From Chitinophaga varians (GTDB lineage: Bacteria; Bacteroidota; Bacteroidia; Chitinophagales; Chitinophagaceae): 64,000 nt of DNA. Below the pieces are notes generated by a model. That model was not told the origin of the DNA. It saw only the letters and a list, made by a program, of their open reading frames with translations, and ran no database searches. Of the stretch, positions 42,224 to 50,877 are shown one piece after another. Numbering within the stretch: the first letter of the stretch is position 1; the number at the start of each line of letters is the position of its first letter. The stretch is taken from NCBI RefSeq assembly GCF_014529945.1, contig NZ_JACVFB010000006.1, forward strand, positions 124,001 to 188,000. Direction: 5' to 3'. The translations under genes were made by a program, and so were the position numbers.

Positions 42224-42907
42224 TTATCCGTGCAGGCCGCATTCTTTGTGCGACTGTTCCCACCACCACCGACCGGCGCGCGGATGTTCTCCCGGCTCGA
42301 TGGCGCGTGTACAGGGTGCACAACCGATGCTGATAAAGCCTTTGTCGTGCAGTTTGTTGTAAGGAACGTTGTGTTGGGAGAGGTACGCCAGTACTTCATC
42401 ATATCCCCAGTGGATGAGGGGATTGTATTTATAGAGGTGGCGTTGTTCATCCCATTCCAGCGTTTGCATGTCGTGGCGGTTTTCGGATTGTTCGGCACGT
42501 AGTCCGGTGATCCATACTTTTACGCCTTCCAGCGCCCTGTTGAGCGGTACTACTTTACGGATGCCGCAGCACTGTTTGCGGTTTTCCACGGATTCGTAAA
42601 AGCTGTTGGGGCCTTTTTCGCTGACCAGTTTTTCTACGGCCGCTGTTTCGGGGTAAAACACTTCGATCGGCTGTTTGTAACGGGCAAGGGTGACGTCCAT
42701 CACGTCATAGGTCTCCTGGAACAGGCGTCCTGTGTCCAGTGTAAATACCCTCACGGGTAAATGGTTACGCCAGATAATGTCTGCGATTACCTGGTCTTCC
42801 TGGCCAAAGGAGGTAGAAAACGCCACGGCACCCGGATATTGCTCCAGGAGATATTGTATGGCTTCTACCACCGGCTTGTTGGCCAGTGCGTTGGTAATGT
42901 CTGTCAT
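42224..42907 (-). CDS. cysH: APS/PAPS reductase, cysteine-pair (Fe-S) type
   Basis: Reduces activated sulfate to sulfite. 227 residues: PP-loop-like AFSTSFGQEDQVI, LDTGRLFQETY, and ITGLRAEQSENR. It carries the KQCCGIRK cysteine pair and a later CAPC, the four ligands of a [4Fe-4S] cluster in assimilatory APS reductases, and the catalytic ECGLHG tail. Together with the lack of a CysC kinase nearby this favours APS, not PAPS, as substrate. First gene of the cysH-cysD-cysN set; a -7 box and a dyad lie upstream. Confidence 0.92.
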   Translation of the reverse strand: MTDITNALANKPVVEAIQYLLEQYPGAVAFSTSFGQEDQVIADIIWRNHLPVRVFTLDTGRLFQETYDVMDVTLARYKQPIEVFYPETAAVEKLVSEKGPNSFYESVENRKQCCGIRKVVPLNRALEGVKVWITGLRAEQSENRHDMQTLEWDEQRHLYKYNPLIHWGYDEVLAYLSQHNVPYNKLHDKGFISIGCAPCTRAIEPGEHPRAGRWWWEQSHKECGLHG

Positions 42908-42967
42908 GTAATCTTCCTTAAAGATAATTGCCTAGTGCCAGCGCGTACTTTTCAGTGACGCCGTACA

Positions 42968-42998
42968 CAAAAATACATAAATCCTATAAAAAAGATAG
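42968..42998 (-). promoter_or_regulatory. cysH promoter box with overlapping dyad
   Basis: TATTTTTG on the minus strand (42968-42975) is an exact TAnnTTTG, 61 bases before cysH. In the spacer on its upstream side, CTAT-n7-ATAG (42984-42998) is a small inverted repeat that could bind a regulator. A clear -33 TTG is missing. Confidence 0.45.
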
Positions 42999-43130
42999 AC
43001 TATTGTGTTGAAAATTTGTCGTTTGTTAGGGAATGAGCTATGGGCGCGGATTAGAGCGGTGGGGATAAACCGGGGCCCTGGTGCCGCGGGGCTGCATGGA
43101 ATAGGGGAAATTGTTGCCGGGGCACGGGAA

Positions 43131-43150
43131 CCCAGGGCTAAAGCCCTGGG
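43131..43150. repeat. REP-like palindrome, copy 3
   Basis: CCCAGGGCTAAAGCCCTGGG followed by CTA: the reverse-orientation form of the family, in the 645-base gap between cysH and the Rrf2 gene. Confidence 0.83.
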
Positions 43151-43154
43151 CTAT

Positions 43155-43385
43155 GATTGTTGTTCAAATTCGTTAAGTGCCATGTGCATTCATAATGGGT
43201 CCCGGACCGATGGTAATACGGTTGTTGAGAGAAATTTATCCAGATATATAGGCCTTCGGCCGATGTAAATGTGCTTGTTTTGGGGGATCAGGGATATAAT
43301 GGCCTTCGGCCGATAGGAATGCGATTATTGCGAGAATTGCTTCCAGGTGTATTGATCCGGGATGGATATCTGTGGGCCTCTGGCC
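43155..43385. repeat. Degenerate tandem array, ~50-74-bp units ending in GGCC hairpins
   Basis: Four units, at about 43155, 43209, 43262 and 43312, each start GAT and end in a small palindrome: GGTCCCGGACC, GGCCTTCGGCC, GGCCTTCGGCC and GGCCTCTGGCC. The units share the pattern GATgnnAATncgnTTnTT in their first part. No coding frame is convincing here. It occupies the middle of the cysH upstream gap. Confidence 0.68.
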
Positions 43386-43473
43386 TCCCAATATTACCGC
43401 TGGCTTTAAAAATTAATAGGTGTCTCCACTACTAACATTCTCCTCATAAAAAGAATTTGAACAACCATCGTAG

Positions 43474-43493
43474 CCCAGGGCTTTAGCCCTGGG
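43474..43493. repeat. REP-like palindrome, copy 4
   Basis: CCCAGGGCTTTAGCCCTGGG, preceded by CATCGTAG exactly as copy 1 is preceded by ATCGTAG. It abuts the Rrf2 terminator. Confidence 0.84.
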
Positions 43494-43528
43494 AAAAAAA
43501 ATGCCGGCACGAAATAACTCGTGCCGGC
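43494..43528 (-). terminator. Terminator after the Rrf2 gene
   Basis: GCCGGCACGA pairs with TCGTGCCGGC around a 6-base loop; on the minus strand it is followed by a run of T (the A run at 43494-43500). It starts 25 bases after the stop. Confidence 0.85.
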
Positions 43529-43552
43529 CGGATAATTTGCTCGCTGCGCTGG

Positions 43553-43972
43553 TTATGCGTTGCGGGTAAGAATATCTTTTAATGTTTTTGTCTCCAGCAG
43601 TTTCAGGGTGGCGTCCCTTACTTTGCTCATCACTTCATTCAGGCCGCATACCGCTTCATCGCGACAGTTCTCGCAGCGCTCATAGTAGTTGAGGCTTACG
43701 CAGGGTAACAGTGCGATGGGGCCGTCCAGCAGCCGGATGATCTTGGCCAGTGCAATCTCTTTCGGAGGACGCATCAGATAATATCCGCCGCCTTTCCCTT
43801 TCTTACTGCCCAGAATACCGGCATTTTTCAGCTCCAGCAGGATGTTTTCCAGGAACTTGATAGAGATATTCTTCTCCTGTGCGATCTCGGAGATCAGGAT
43901 AGGCCCTTTATCAACATTTTCTGCCAGATGAATGAGTGCGTGAAATGCGTATTGTGTTTTTTTAGATAACAT
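43553..43972 (-). CDS. Rrf2 family transcriptional regulator with cysteine cluster
   Basis: 139 residues. Winged helix: LSKKTQYAFHALIHLAE at the start, ISIKFLENILLELKNAGILGSKKGKGGGYYL the recognition and wing. Residues ~90-115 carry C-x8-C-x2-C-x5-C (LPCVSLNYYERCENCRDEAVC), a candidate Fe-S site as in IscR-like members, whereas the cysteine regulator CymR lacks it. The gene lies upstream of cysH-cysD-cysN on the same strand, separated by 645 bases of repeats, so control of sulfate assimilation is plausible but not shown. Confidence 0.87.
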   Translation of the reverse strand: MLSKKTQYAFHALIHLAENVDKGPILISEIAQEKNISIKFLENILLELKNAGILGSKKGKGGGYYLMRPPKEIALAKIIRLLDGPIALLPCVSLNYYERCENCRDEAVCGLNEVMSKVRDATLKLLETKTLKDILTRNA

Positions 43973-44035
43973 ACTGACTTATTTGCATCCCTGGGGATGA
44001 CGCTATCGGTGCTGCAATGAACATTTTTGACGTAA

Positions 44036-44043
44036 CAAATATA
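44036..44043 (-). promoter_or_regulatory. -7 promoter box for the Rrf2 gene
   Basis: On the minus strand TATATTTG, an exact TAnnTTTG, 63 bases before the start codon; no clear -33 element. Confidence 0.45.
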
Positions 44044-44132
44044 AGCTCTTCTTTTGAGTTTTATGTTTCGGCAGCCTACGTGGAGCGTGACAGGAATAAA
44101 TAATAATTGATTTTCAGTTCATTATACAACCT

Positions 44133-44849
44133 CTACAGGTTCAGCACGTCTCTCATGGTGAACACGCCTGTCTTACCTTTCAGCCATTCCGCTGCCACAA
44201 CGGCACCGGCAGCAAAGCCTTCGCGGGAATGTGCGGTATGCGTGATCGTGATATCGTCGATCGGAGAGGAGTAATGAATGGTATGGGTGCCCGGTGCGGG
44301 GTCTATTCTTTTGGAAATGATAGACAGCATGTCAGCCTGCTGTGTTTCTTCATTGACCCAGCCTTTTTTCCGGTCAACGGAAGCCAGCAGCTGTTCAGCC
44401 AGTGTGATGGCGGTCCCGCTGGGAGCGTCCTTTTTCTGGGTATGGTGGATTTCTTCCATCCATACGTTGTATTGCGGCTGAATAGCCATCAGGGCTGCCA
44501 GTTTCTTGTTGACTTCAAAAAAGATATTGACGCCGATGCTGAAGTTGGTGGCATGTAAAAAGGCGTGATGGCCTTTTTCGCATTGTGCATTCACTTCCGG
44601 CAGCTTCTCCAGCCAGCCGGTGGTGCCACTAACAACGGGTACATTGGCTTCAAAGCACTTTTGTATGTTATGGTAAGCTGTTTCGGGGGTGGTGAATTCA
44701 ATGGCCACATCTGCCTGTCCGAGATGCTCCCTTTCCAGCAGATGCTGGGCATCGTGATCTATTCTCAGAATTACCTCATGACCTTTGGCAGTGGCAATGG
44801 CATCGATCGCCTTACCCATTTTACCATATCCGATTAGTGCTATTTTCAT
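44133..44849 (-). CDS. dapB: 4-hydroxy-tetrahydrodipicolinate reductase
   Basis: An NAD(P)H-dependent reductase of the lysine/diaminopimelate pathway. 238 residues, somewhat shorter than the ~270 of E. coli but usual for Bacteroidota. MKIALIGYGKMGKAI is the Rossmann start, VVSGTTGW and ATNFSIGVNIFF follow, and EEIHHTQKKDAPSGTAITLAE is the substrate-binding motif. The last of parA-parB-DUF5683-dapB; 37 bases after DUF5683. Confidence 0.94.
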   Translation of the reverse strand: MKIALIGYGKMGKAIDAIATAKGHEVILRIDHDAQHLLEREHLGQADVAIEFTTPETAYHNIQKCFEANVPVVSGTTGWLEKLPEVNAQCEKGHHAFLHATNFSIGVNIFFEVNKKLAALMAIQPQYNVWMEEIHHTQKKDAPSGTAITLAEQLLASVDRKKGWVNEETQQADMLSIISKRIDPAPGTHTIHYSSPIDDITITHTAHSREGFAAGAVVAAEWLKGKTGVFTMRDVLNL

Positions 44850-44886
44850 GACCCTTGCTGATATTTTTTAGTTGATGATGTGCTGG

Positions 44887-45588
44887 TTAACGACCTGCCA
44901 GCCAGGCAGACTTATGGTTTTTACGGCCACCGCCGATGGCGAGTTTAACGCTGATGCCTAAACCCTGATTGTTGATAATGGCCGGAGATACCCGCATACT
45001 GAGATCGTCAGACATGTCCCAGTTACGTAAATGCGCAAATACGGTGGCATCGGCGATATTAAGCGTATAAGCCAGTACAAAGAACAGTACGGAATAGTCA
45101 ATATTCTGACGGTAGTAGTCACGATACGATTTCAGATACTGTGATGACATGTTGGCCAGCAGCGGGTCCGACACTTTGGTGTCCGGATTGCCATCTACCG
45201 ACAGCCGGTAGGCATCACGGTATTTACGGTAGTTGTCCATATTCCATACGAAGAAGTAGGTACAGGTACCGATGGCGGCGTATACCAGTGGCATTTTCCA
45301 GTATTCGTGGTTGTAGGCCTGTCCGAGCCCCGGCAGTATCGCGGAATACAGCGCCGCTTTACGCGGGCTGTGCGGTGCACGTGGCGCCAGTTTGATAGAC
45401 GCCGTAGTATCGGTCAGCTCAGTGCTTCTCGTGGTATCTTTTACCGGATAAGGCAACGTATCGATGGTATGGGCAGCACGACGGGTAGTGTCCTGCCCTT
45501 TCAGTACAGGCGCCAATACCAGTAATGCCAGGCATACCAGTACATGACGACGAAATAAACGGAATAATCTTCCAGCCTTCTTAGCCAC
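44887..45588 (-). CDS. DUF5683 membrane protein
   Basis: 233 residues. A hydrophobic N-terminus (HVLVCLALLVLAPVLKGQ) and then a Thr/Ser-rich region; HSPRKAALYSAILPGLGQAYNHEYWKMPLVYAAIG is the family core with the LPGLGQ motif, then IDYSVLFFVLAYTLNIADATVFAHL and a basic end. Probably inner membrane. Its position between parB (1-base gap) and dapB is a known Bacteroidota order, but its function is not established. Confidence 0.87.
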   Translation of the reverse strand: MAKKAGRLFRLFRRHVLVCLALLVLAPVLKGQDTTRRAAHTIDTLPYPVKDTTRSTELTDTTASIKLAPRAPHSPRKAALYSAILPGLGQAYNHEYWKMPLVYAAIGTCTYFFVWNMDNYRKYRDAYRLSVDGNPDTKVSDPLLANMSSQYLKSYRDYYRQNIDYSVLFFVLAYTLNIADATVFAHLRNWDMSDDLSMRVSPAIINNQGLGISVKLAIGGGRKNHKSAWLAGR

Positions 45589-45589
45589 C

Positions 45590-46498
45590 TTATAAATCTA
45601 TTTTTTCCAGGATGCTATTCAGCTCATCGTCTGAATAGAATTCAATCATAATGCTTCCTTTGCCATTCTTGCCTCTCTCCAGCTTCACTTTAGTAGAGAA
45701 GTGGGAGCTGAGGTTGTCCTGTATTTTCTGGAAAGCGGGCGGCAGTTTAACTTTCGCCGCTTTCTGCTGGTTACCTTTATCAGCCTGGTTGATCTTGCGG
45801 GCCAGGTCTTCCGTTTGTCTTACAGACAGGCCGTTTTGCAGGATTTCGTTGTAGAGGAACAGTTGGTTCTCCACATTTTCCACGCCGGTGAGCACACGGG
45901 CATGGCCCATGCTCAGCTGTCCGTTGCGTACCGCTACCTGGATATCAGGTGGCAGTTTGAGCAGGCGGATATAGTTGGTGACAGTGCTTCTTTCCTTGCC
46001 CATACGGTCGGCCACCTGTTCCTGTGTCAGGGAACATTCTTCCATCAACCGCTTGTAGCTCAATCCAACCTCGATCGCATTCAGGTTTTCCCGTTGCAGG
46101 TTCTCCAGCAGCGCCAGTTCCAGCAGTTCCTGGTCATTGGCTTGCCGTACATATGCCGGGATGTCTTTCAGGCCGGCCATTTTGCTGGCGCGCAGGCGGC
46201 GTTCACCGGCAATCAGCTGGAATTTTTTGTTACTGATCTTGGCCACCGTGATCGGCTGGATGATGTCATGCAGCTTGATAGACTGGCTAAGTTCCTGAAG
46301 GGCAACCTCATCAAAGTCACGACGCGGTTGCTTCGGATTGGTCACGATCTGTTCCAGCGCAATACGCTCAATACCTGTAGCAGTAGCTACCGCGTTATCG
46401 CCCAGGGCGCCGGCAGTGTGCTTCAGGTCAGTGTCTATGTTCTGGAGCAGCGAGCGGATACCTTTCCCCAACGCCTCTTTCTTACTTGGATTGCTCAT
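45590..46498 (-). CDS. parB: Chromosome partitioning protein ParB
   Basis: 302 residues. The ParB/Srx domain with LIAGERRLRASKMAGL (the CTP-binding GERRxRA box) begins about residue 90; NLQRENLNAIEVGLSYKRLMEECSLTQEQVADRMGKERSTVTNYIRLLKLP is the helix-turn-helix that binds parS; the C-terminus is the dimerisation domain (IEFYSDDELNSILEKIDL). Start overlaps the parA stop by 4 bases (ATGA), so it is translationally coupled. No canonical parS 16-mer was spotted in the window. Confidence 0.95.
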   Translation of the reverse strand: MSNPSKKEALGKGIRSLLQNIDTDLKHTAGALGDNAVATATGIERIALEQIVTNPKQPRRDFDEVALQELSQSIKLHDIIQPITVAKISNKKFQLIAGERRLRASKMAGLKDIPAYVRQANDQELLELALLENLQRENLNAIEVGLSYKRLMEECSLTQEQVADRMGKERSTVTNYIRLLKLPPDIQVAVRNGQLSMGHARVLTGVENVENQLFLYNEILQNGLSVRQTEDLARKINQADKGNQQKAAKVKLPPAFQKIQDNLSSHFSTKVKLERGKNGKGSIMIEFYSDDELNSILEKIDL

Positions 46499-47295
46499 TT
46501 TAAGATTTTGTCTTTGGATTTAATTTTCGTGTAGTTATGCTTCTGCAGTATTTCCTTGGCCAGGTTCAGGTAATTGATGGCACCGGTGCTGGCTGCATCG
46601 TACATAATAACGGACTTACCAAAGCTGGGCGCTTCACCCAGTTTGGTATTACGATGGATGATGGTGTTGAATACGCTCTCCTCAAAATGCTGCTTCACTT
46701 CGTCCACCACCTGGTTGCTGAGGCGCAGACGACCATCGTACATGGTCATCAGGATACCTTCAATTTCCAGGTCTGTATTCAGTCTGCTCTGAACGATCTT
46801 GATGGTATTGAGCAATTTGCCCAGACCTTCCAGTGCAAAAAATTCACATTGTACGGGGATAATCACCGCGTTGGACGCCACCAGGGCGTTCACCGTGATC
46901 AATCCCAAAGAAGGGGAACAGTCTACGATCACAAAATCGTAATCATCCTTTACCGCGTCTACCACCTGCTTCATCACCCGCTCACGGCTGGGATGATTGA
47001 TCAGTTCCAGCTCTGCACCTACCAGGTCTATATGGGAAGGCAATACTCTCAGGTTGGGCGTATCAGATTCCAGTATCACATCTCTGGCCTGAACATCGTT
47101 TACCATACAGTCGTACAGGCTCTGCTGCACATTACGCAGGTCAAAGCCCAGTCCTGTGGTGCTGTTTGCCTGGGGATCAGCATCTACCAGCAATGTTTTG
47201 AATTCCAGCACAGCCAGGCTGCTTGCCAGGTTGATTGCACTGGTTGTTTTTCCTACCCCACCTTTCTGATTAGCGATTGCGATTACTCTAGCCAT
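46495..47295 (-). CDS. parA: Chromosome partitioning ATPase ParA
   Basis: A 266-residue Soj/ParA ATPase. The deviant Walker A KGGVGKTT is at residues 11-18 and is followed by LLVDADPQANSTTGLG and FVIVDCSPSLGLITVNAL. Works with ParB on chromosome segregation. Lacks the N-terminal extension of plasmid ParA proteins, consistent with a chromosomal copy. First gene of parA-parB-DUF5683-dapB. Confidence 0.96.
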   Translation of the reverse strand: MARVIAIANQKGGVGKTTSAINLASSLAVLEFKTLLVDADPQANSTTGLGFDLRNVQQSLYDCMVNDVQARDVILESDTPNLRVLPSHIDLVGAELELINHPSRERVMKQVVDAVKDDYDFVIVDCSPSLGLITVNALVASNAVIIPVQCEFFALEGLGKLLNTIKIVQSRLNTDLEIEGILMTMYDGRLRLSNQVVDEVKQHFEESVFNTIIHRNTKLGEAPSFGKSVIMYDAASTGAINYLNLAKEILQKHNYTKIKSKDKILK

Positions 47296-47362
47296 TGTGT
47301 AATTTAAAAATTCAAAGGTTCATTTATAGGATAAAGGATTAAATAGCAAGATCGCCTCTTCC

Positions 47363-48043
47363 TCAAACCTCTATGGTACTGCCTATTTCAGGCAGCAGCA
47401 GCTCCACACCAGCTTCATCAAACAGCTGCATGACTTCCTTCTTGTCTATCCTGATATACCCGAAGGTGTCGTAGTGGATGCCGATTATTTTTTCACATTC
47501 AATCATTTCGGCCGCGGCAATGGCATCTTCCGGGCCCATGGTGAAATTATCACCAATCGGTAACACGGCAAAATCCAGTTCGGTAATACCCGGAATCAGC
47601 TCCATGTCCATGGTCAGCGCCGTATCACCACTGTAATAAAAATTGCCTTCGTCCGTGATAAATACAAATCCCATCGGATTGCCACCGTAAGTGCCGTCCG
47701 GCAAACCGCTGGAATGCTGCGCCACCACACACTTCACAGTACCAAAATCAAACTTCCACTTGCCGCCGGTATTCATCGGGTGCAGCTTGGTCAACCCCTG
47801 CTTGCCCGCCCAGGTAATAATCTCAAAATTGGACACCACCATGGCACCAGTCTGCTTCGCCAGCGAAATCAGGTCTGCCACATGGTCCTCATGACCATGG
47901 GAAACAAAAATATAATCCGCCTGTATGGCCTGCACGTCTACCTTGCTGGCCAGCTCATTGTGCGTAATGAACGGGTCAAAAAGTATCCGCTTGCCTTTTA
48001 TCTCCACTGCAAAGCAGGAATGACCGTAATTGGTGTATCTCAT
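47363..48043 (-). CDS. Metallo-beta-lactamase fold hydrolase (UPF0173)
   Basis: 226 residues. MRYTNYGHSCFAVEIKGKRILFDPFI and the metal motif SHGHEDH (HxHxDH), then YYSGDTALTMDM and IGIHYDTFGYI fit the UPF0173 metal-dependent hydrolases. ATG 48043 puts the core fold directly at the N-terminus; the open extension to 48109 adds 22 residues with no family support. Cytoplasmic, substrate unknown. Single gene. Confidence 0.88.
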   Translation of the reverse strand: MRYTNYGHSCFAVEIKGKRILFDPFITHNELASKVDVQAIQADYIFVSHGHEDHVADLISLAKQTGAMVVSNFEIITWAGKQGLTKLHPMNTGGKWKFDFGTVKCVVAQHSSGLPDGTYGGNPMGFVFITDEGNFYYSGDTALTMDMELIPGITELDFAVLPIGDNFTMGPEDAIAAAEMIECEKIIGIHYDTFGYIRIDKKEVMQLFDEAGVELLLPEIGSTIEV

Positions 48044-48430
48044 GGTCTCAATTTTAGGTAAAAAAAACGAATTACCGGTTATTAATGATGAATTTAAGCT
48101 TTCGCCCAAAAAATCACTAACCGGGTAATTAAATGTTACAAGTTACCTGAATCGGACAAAAATACAACGATTAGCAACAATTCCGGCGCTGTAGTATATT
48201 TATTTATTCACAAAGTGTCCTGATGAGGACGAATACCGAGATAGGTGATATTTAATATATAATTAATATAAATGCATGGACAAACCCCGGTTTCGGGATT
48301 TAATTTAAAACCGGGCAATTTATCCGTTTGTTATTCGTCTGCATAGCTGCCGGCTACCCGTTTTAACTTTTTCTGACGGATAACTTGTGTTAATTTGCCT
48401 TTCTGTTATATTTTATATTAAATATTTGTA
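48044..48430. other. Gene-free gap before the metallophosphoesterase
   Basis: 387 bases, AT-rich. It holds two small hairpins: GTCC-TGATGA-GGAC near 48217-48230 and CCGGTTT...AAACCGG at 48288-48314. The former superficially resembles a hammerhead core but lacks stem II. No clear -7 box, gene or repeat of the families listed elsewhere. It divides two divergent genes, so promoters must lie in it. Confidence 0.5.
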
Positions 48431-49699
48431 ATGCGACCGGGACTGAATTCTATTATATTAGTCGTTTTTCTTCTTTTGTTGGACCTCTACGTGTTTCAGG
48501 CGGTAAGAGCCATGGTATACATGTCGCTGCCCCGGGTACGGACCATCGCCTACGTGGCCTATTGGTCGGTGTCTGCTGTCTGCATTATCATGGTCCTGTT
48601 GCTGCCCTACATTCATTGGCATAGCTGGCCGGCCCAGCTGAAGTCCTACCTGATGGCCATCTTCCTGGGACTGGTGGTAGCCAAACTGCTGGCGGTGGTA
48701 TTCCTGCTGATAGATGATGTCCGCCGTGGCATCGTATGGCTGATACACCGTTTTTCCCCGGCCCAAAGCACCGCTGCGGCAGAAGGCGCCGTAAATGGTA
48801 TCTCCCGCTCGCAGTTCCTGAGCCGCCTTGGCCTCATTGCCGGCGGCAGCCTGTTCGGCACCCTGTTGTACGGCTTCTCCAATAAATACAACTACCGCGT
48901 CCATAAACTCAAACTGGCATTCAAAAATCTGCCTGCTTCTTTCAGGGGGCTGCGTATTGTACAGATCTCGGACATCCATTCCGGCAGCTTCGCCAACCAC
49001 GAAGCGGTAGCCAAGGGCGTTGCGATGATCAACGCCCAGAAAGCAGACCTGATCCTGTTTACCGGCGATCTGGTCAACGACCGCGCGGATGAAATGACCC
49101 AATGGATGGAAGTGTTTAGCCAGATCAAAGCCCCGATGGGCGTATACTCTACGCTGGGCAACCACGACTACGGCGATTATTACCCCTGGCCGGATAAAAC
49201 GCCCGCCGGTCACAGCGAAATGCAACAGAAAAACCTGGAACGCCTGAAAGCGGTGCACGGTGAGCTGGGCTGGAAGCTGATGATGAACGAAAGCGTAGTG
49301 CTGGAAAAAGACGGTGGCCAGATCGCCCTGCTCGGAGTAGAGAACTGGAGCGCGATCAAACGTTTCCCCCGCCATGGCGACCTCCGCCGGGCGTATGACG
49401 GGGTGAACCACATCCCCTTCAAAATACTCATGTCGCATGATCCCACCCACTGGGATGCCCAAATCCGTCCTGAATATCCGGACATTGACCTCACCCTCGC
49501 CGGCCATACCCATGGTATGCAGTTCGGGGTGGAAATACCGGGCCTCAAATGGAGCCCGGCACAATACTTCTACAAGGAATGGGCTGGGCTGTACAAAGCT
49601 GGTGAACAACGCCTGTATGTCAACAGAGGCTTCGGTTTCCTCGGTTATCCGGGCAGGGTAGGCGTATTGCCGGAAATCACGGTGATAGATCTCGTGTAA
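48431..49699 (+). CDS. Membrane-anchored metallophosphoesterase
   Basis: 422 residues. Three to four hydrophobic helices in residues 1-150 (with RRSQFLSRLG-like basic link) precede a calcineurin-like phosphodiesterase domain: VQISDIHSGSFAN, FTGDLVNDRADE, LGNHDYGDYY, MSHDPTHW and LAGHTHGMQFG. Similar to YkuE/YaeI-type enzymes that act on membrane substrates; specificity is not visible. Single gene. Confidence 0.88.
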   Translation: MRPGLNSIILVVFLLLLDLYVFQAVRAMVYMSLPRVRTIAYVAYWSVSAVCIIMVLLLPYIHWHSWPAQLKSYLMAIFLGLVVAKLLAVVFLLIDDVRRGIVWLIHRFSPAQSTAAAEGAVNGISRSQFLSRLGLIAGGSLFGTLLYGFSNKYNYRVHKLKLAFKNLPASFRGLRIVQISDIHSGSFANHEAVAKGVAMINAQKADLILFTGDLVNDRADEMTQWMEVFSQIKAPMGVYSTLGNHDYGDYYPWPDKTPAGHSEMQQKNLERLKAVHGELGWKLMMNESVVLEKDGGQIALLGVENWSAIKRFPRHGDLRRAYDGVNHIPFKILMSHDPTHWDAQIRPEYPDIDLTLAGHTHGMQFGVEIPGLKWSPAQYFYKEWAGLYKAGEQRLYVNRGFGFLGYPGRVGVLPEITVIDLV

Positions 49700-49856
49700 G
49701 GCCCGGTCAGTTTAATCAGGAAGTATTGGAAATCAGGCCGTTTTTTCCGGCCACCAGCGGCCTGGAAGCACTCATCGCCATAAATAGCCCGGTCACCGAA
49801 TATCCAAATGGGCGAATGTCAAAATATGCTATATTGTGGGCTGTATCTCCTTTTCA

Positions 49857-50765
49857 ATGCGCGTATTCCTGACATGTCTGCTACTGTTTTGCAGTGTTTT
49901 CGCTGAGGGCCAGTCCCTGGCGGATCTCGAAAGACAGTTGGATTCACTGTTGAGCAAACAACAGAAGAGTGAAGTAGTGGCGGCGCTGAGTTATGGCAAC
50001 AATCCTGCTTATGGCAGTAAAACGGTCAACCTGGAGCAGCCTATCGTGATGAAGGCTTACCTTTCCCCGTCGCTGACCTGGTATCACAAAAGCGGCCTGT
50101 TCGCGGGCGCCAGCGGTTATTACCTGTTGGATACCGACAAAAATCACTGGTTCGAATGGGACTTCACTGCCGGTTATGACTATACGAAGAAAAGGAACTT
50201 CATCACCGGCATTTCGTATACCCGTTACCTTTTTGCCGACTCCACAGATGTTCCGGCCACTCCCATCACCAATGAATTGTTCTCCTATTTTTATTACCGT
50301 AAATGGTGGCTGCATATGGGCGTCAGCGTGGATTACGGCTGGGGGAACTATACCAACAACACGCCGCGGCTGAGAGAGCATGTGACCGGCAGTGATTTTA
50401 ATGTGATTGCCACGGTGAGACATCCTTTTATTTTCGATGGATTGCTTTGTTCCCGTGATGCCTTGCTGTTACAACCTTCTCTGTCGCTGACATTAGGCAC
50501 AGCTAATTATTACAGTCAGCTGGCGGCTTTCCGTTACCTGACGCGCTCCTCTAAAATGAAACTGGATAAAGTTCGTCCGGGCAAAGTGCTGAATTACGAA
50601 GATCATACTGATTTTGAGCCACGTGCCCTCGATTGCACCATCAATACTTCTTACCTGTTCAACCATTTTACTTTTTCTCCTTCCTTCACCATCTTTAAGC
50701 CGTTAACCGGCCCGGATACGCAGCTGATGGGCTATTTCACCGCCCGTCTGTCTTACAGTTTCTGA
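49857..50765 (+). CDS. Exported protein of unknown function, probably an outer-membrane barrel
   Basis: 302 residues from ATG 49857 (an extension by seven codons is open). Signal peptide MRVFLTCLLLFCSVFAEGQ, then a short coiled segment (LADLERQLDSLLSKQQKSE), then many aromatic amphipathic strands (SLTWYHKSGLFAGASGYYLL, WFEWDFTAGYDYTKKRNFITGISYTRYLF, LMGYFTARLSYSF). The terminal phenylalanine suits an outer-membrane beta-barrel signal. I recognise no family. Confidence 0.75.
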   Translation: MRVFLTCLLLFCSVFAEGQSLADLERQLDSLLSKQQKSEVVAALSYGNNPAYGSKTVNLEQPIVMKAYLSPSLTWYHKSGLFAGASGYYLLDTDKNHWFEWDFTAGYDYTKKRNFITGISYTRYLFADSTDVPATPITNELFSYFYYRKWWLHMGVSVDYGWGNYTNNTPRLREHVTGSDFNVIATVRHPFIFDGLLCSRDALLLQPSLSLTLGTANYYSQLAAFRYLTRSSKMKLDKVRPGKVLNYEDHTDFEPRALDCTINTSYLFNHFTFSPSFTIFKPLTGPDTQLMGYFTARLSYSF

Positions 50766-50877
50766 TTTCTTTAACAAATAGCACGGAATTTGTATTTAGG
50801 GAATCTCCCTGATAAAGTAGGGGTATTTTACTGTTCGGGCGTCTATAATTTTAACCATTACTAACAACAATACAATT

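Noticed and set aside
43005..43268. 87-residue plus-strand frame in the cysH-Rrf2 gap
   Set aside because: It runs across a REP-like palindrome and the degenerate array; residues reflect repeat words.
48200..48245. Hammerhead ribozyme-like core CTGATGA...GAA in the gap upstream of the metallophosphoesterase gene
   Set aside because: The bases between CTGATGA and GAA (four) are too few for stem II, and no matching stems I and III could be drawn. It is read as a small GTCC/GGAC hairpin.
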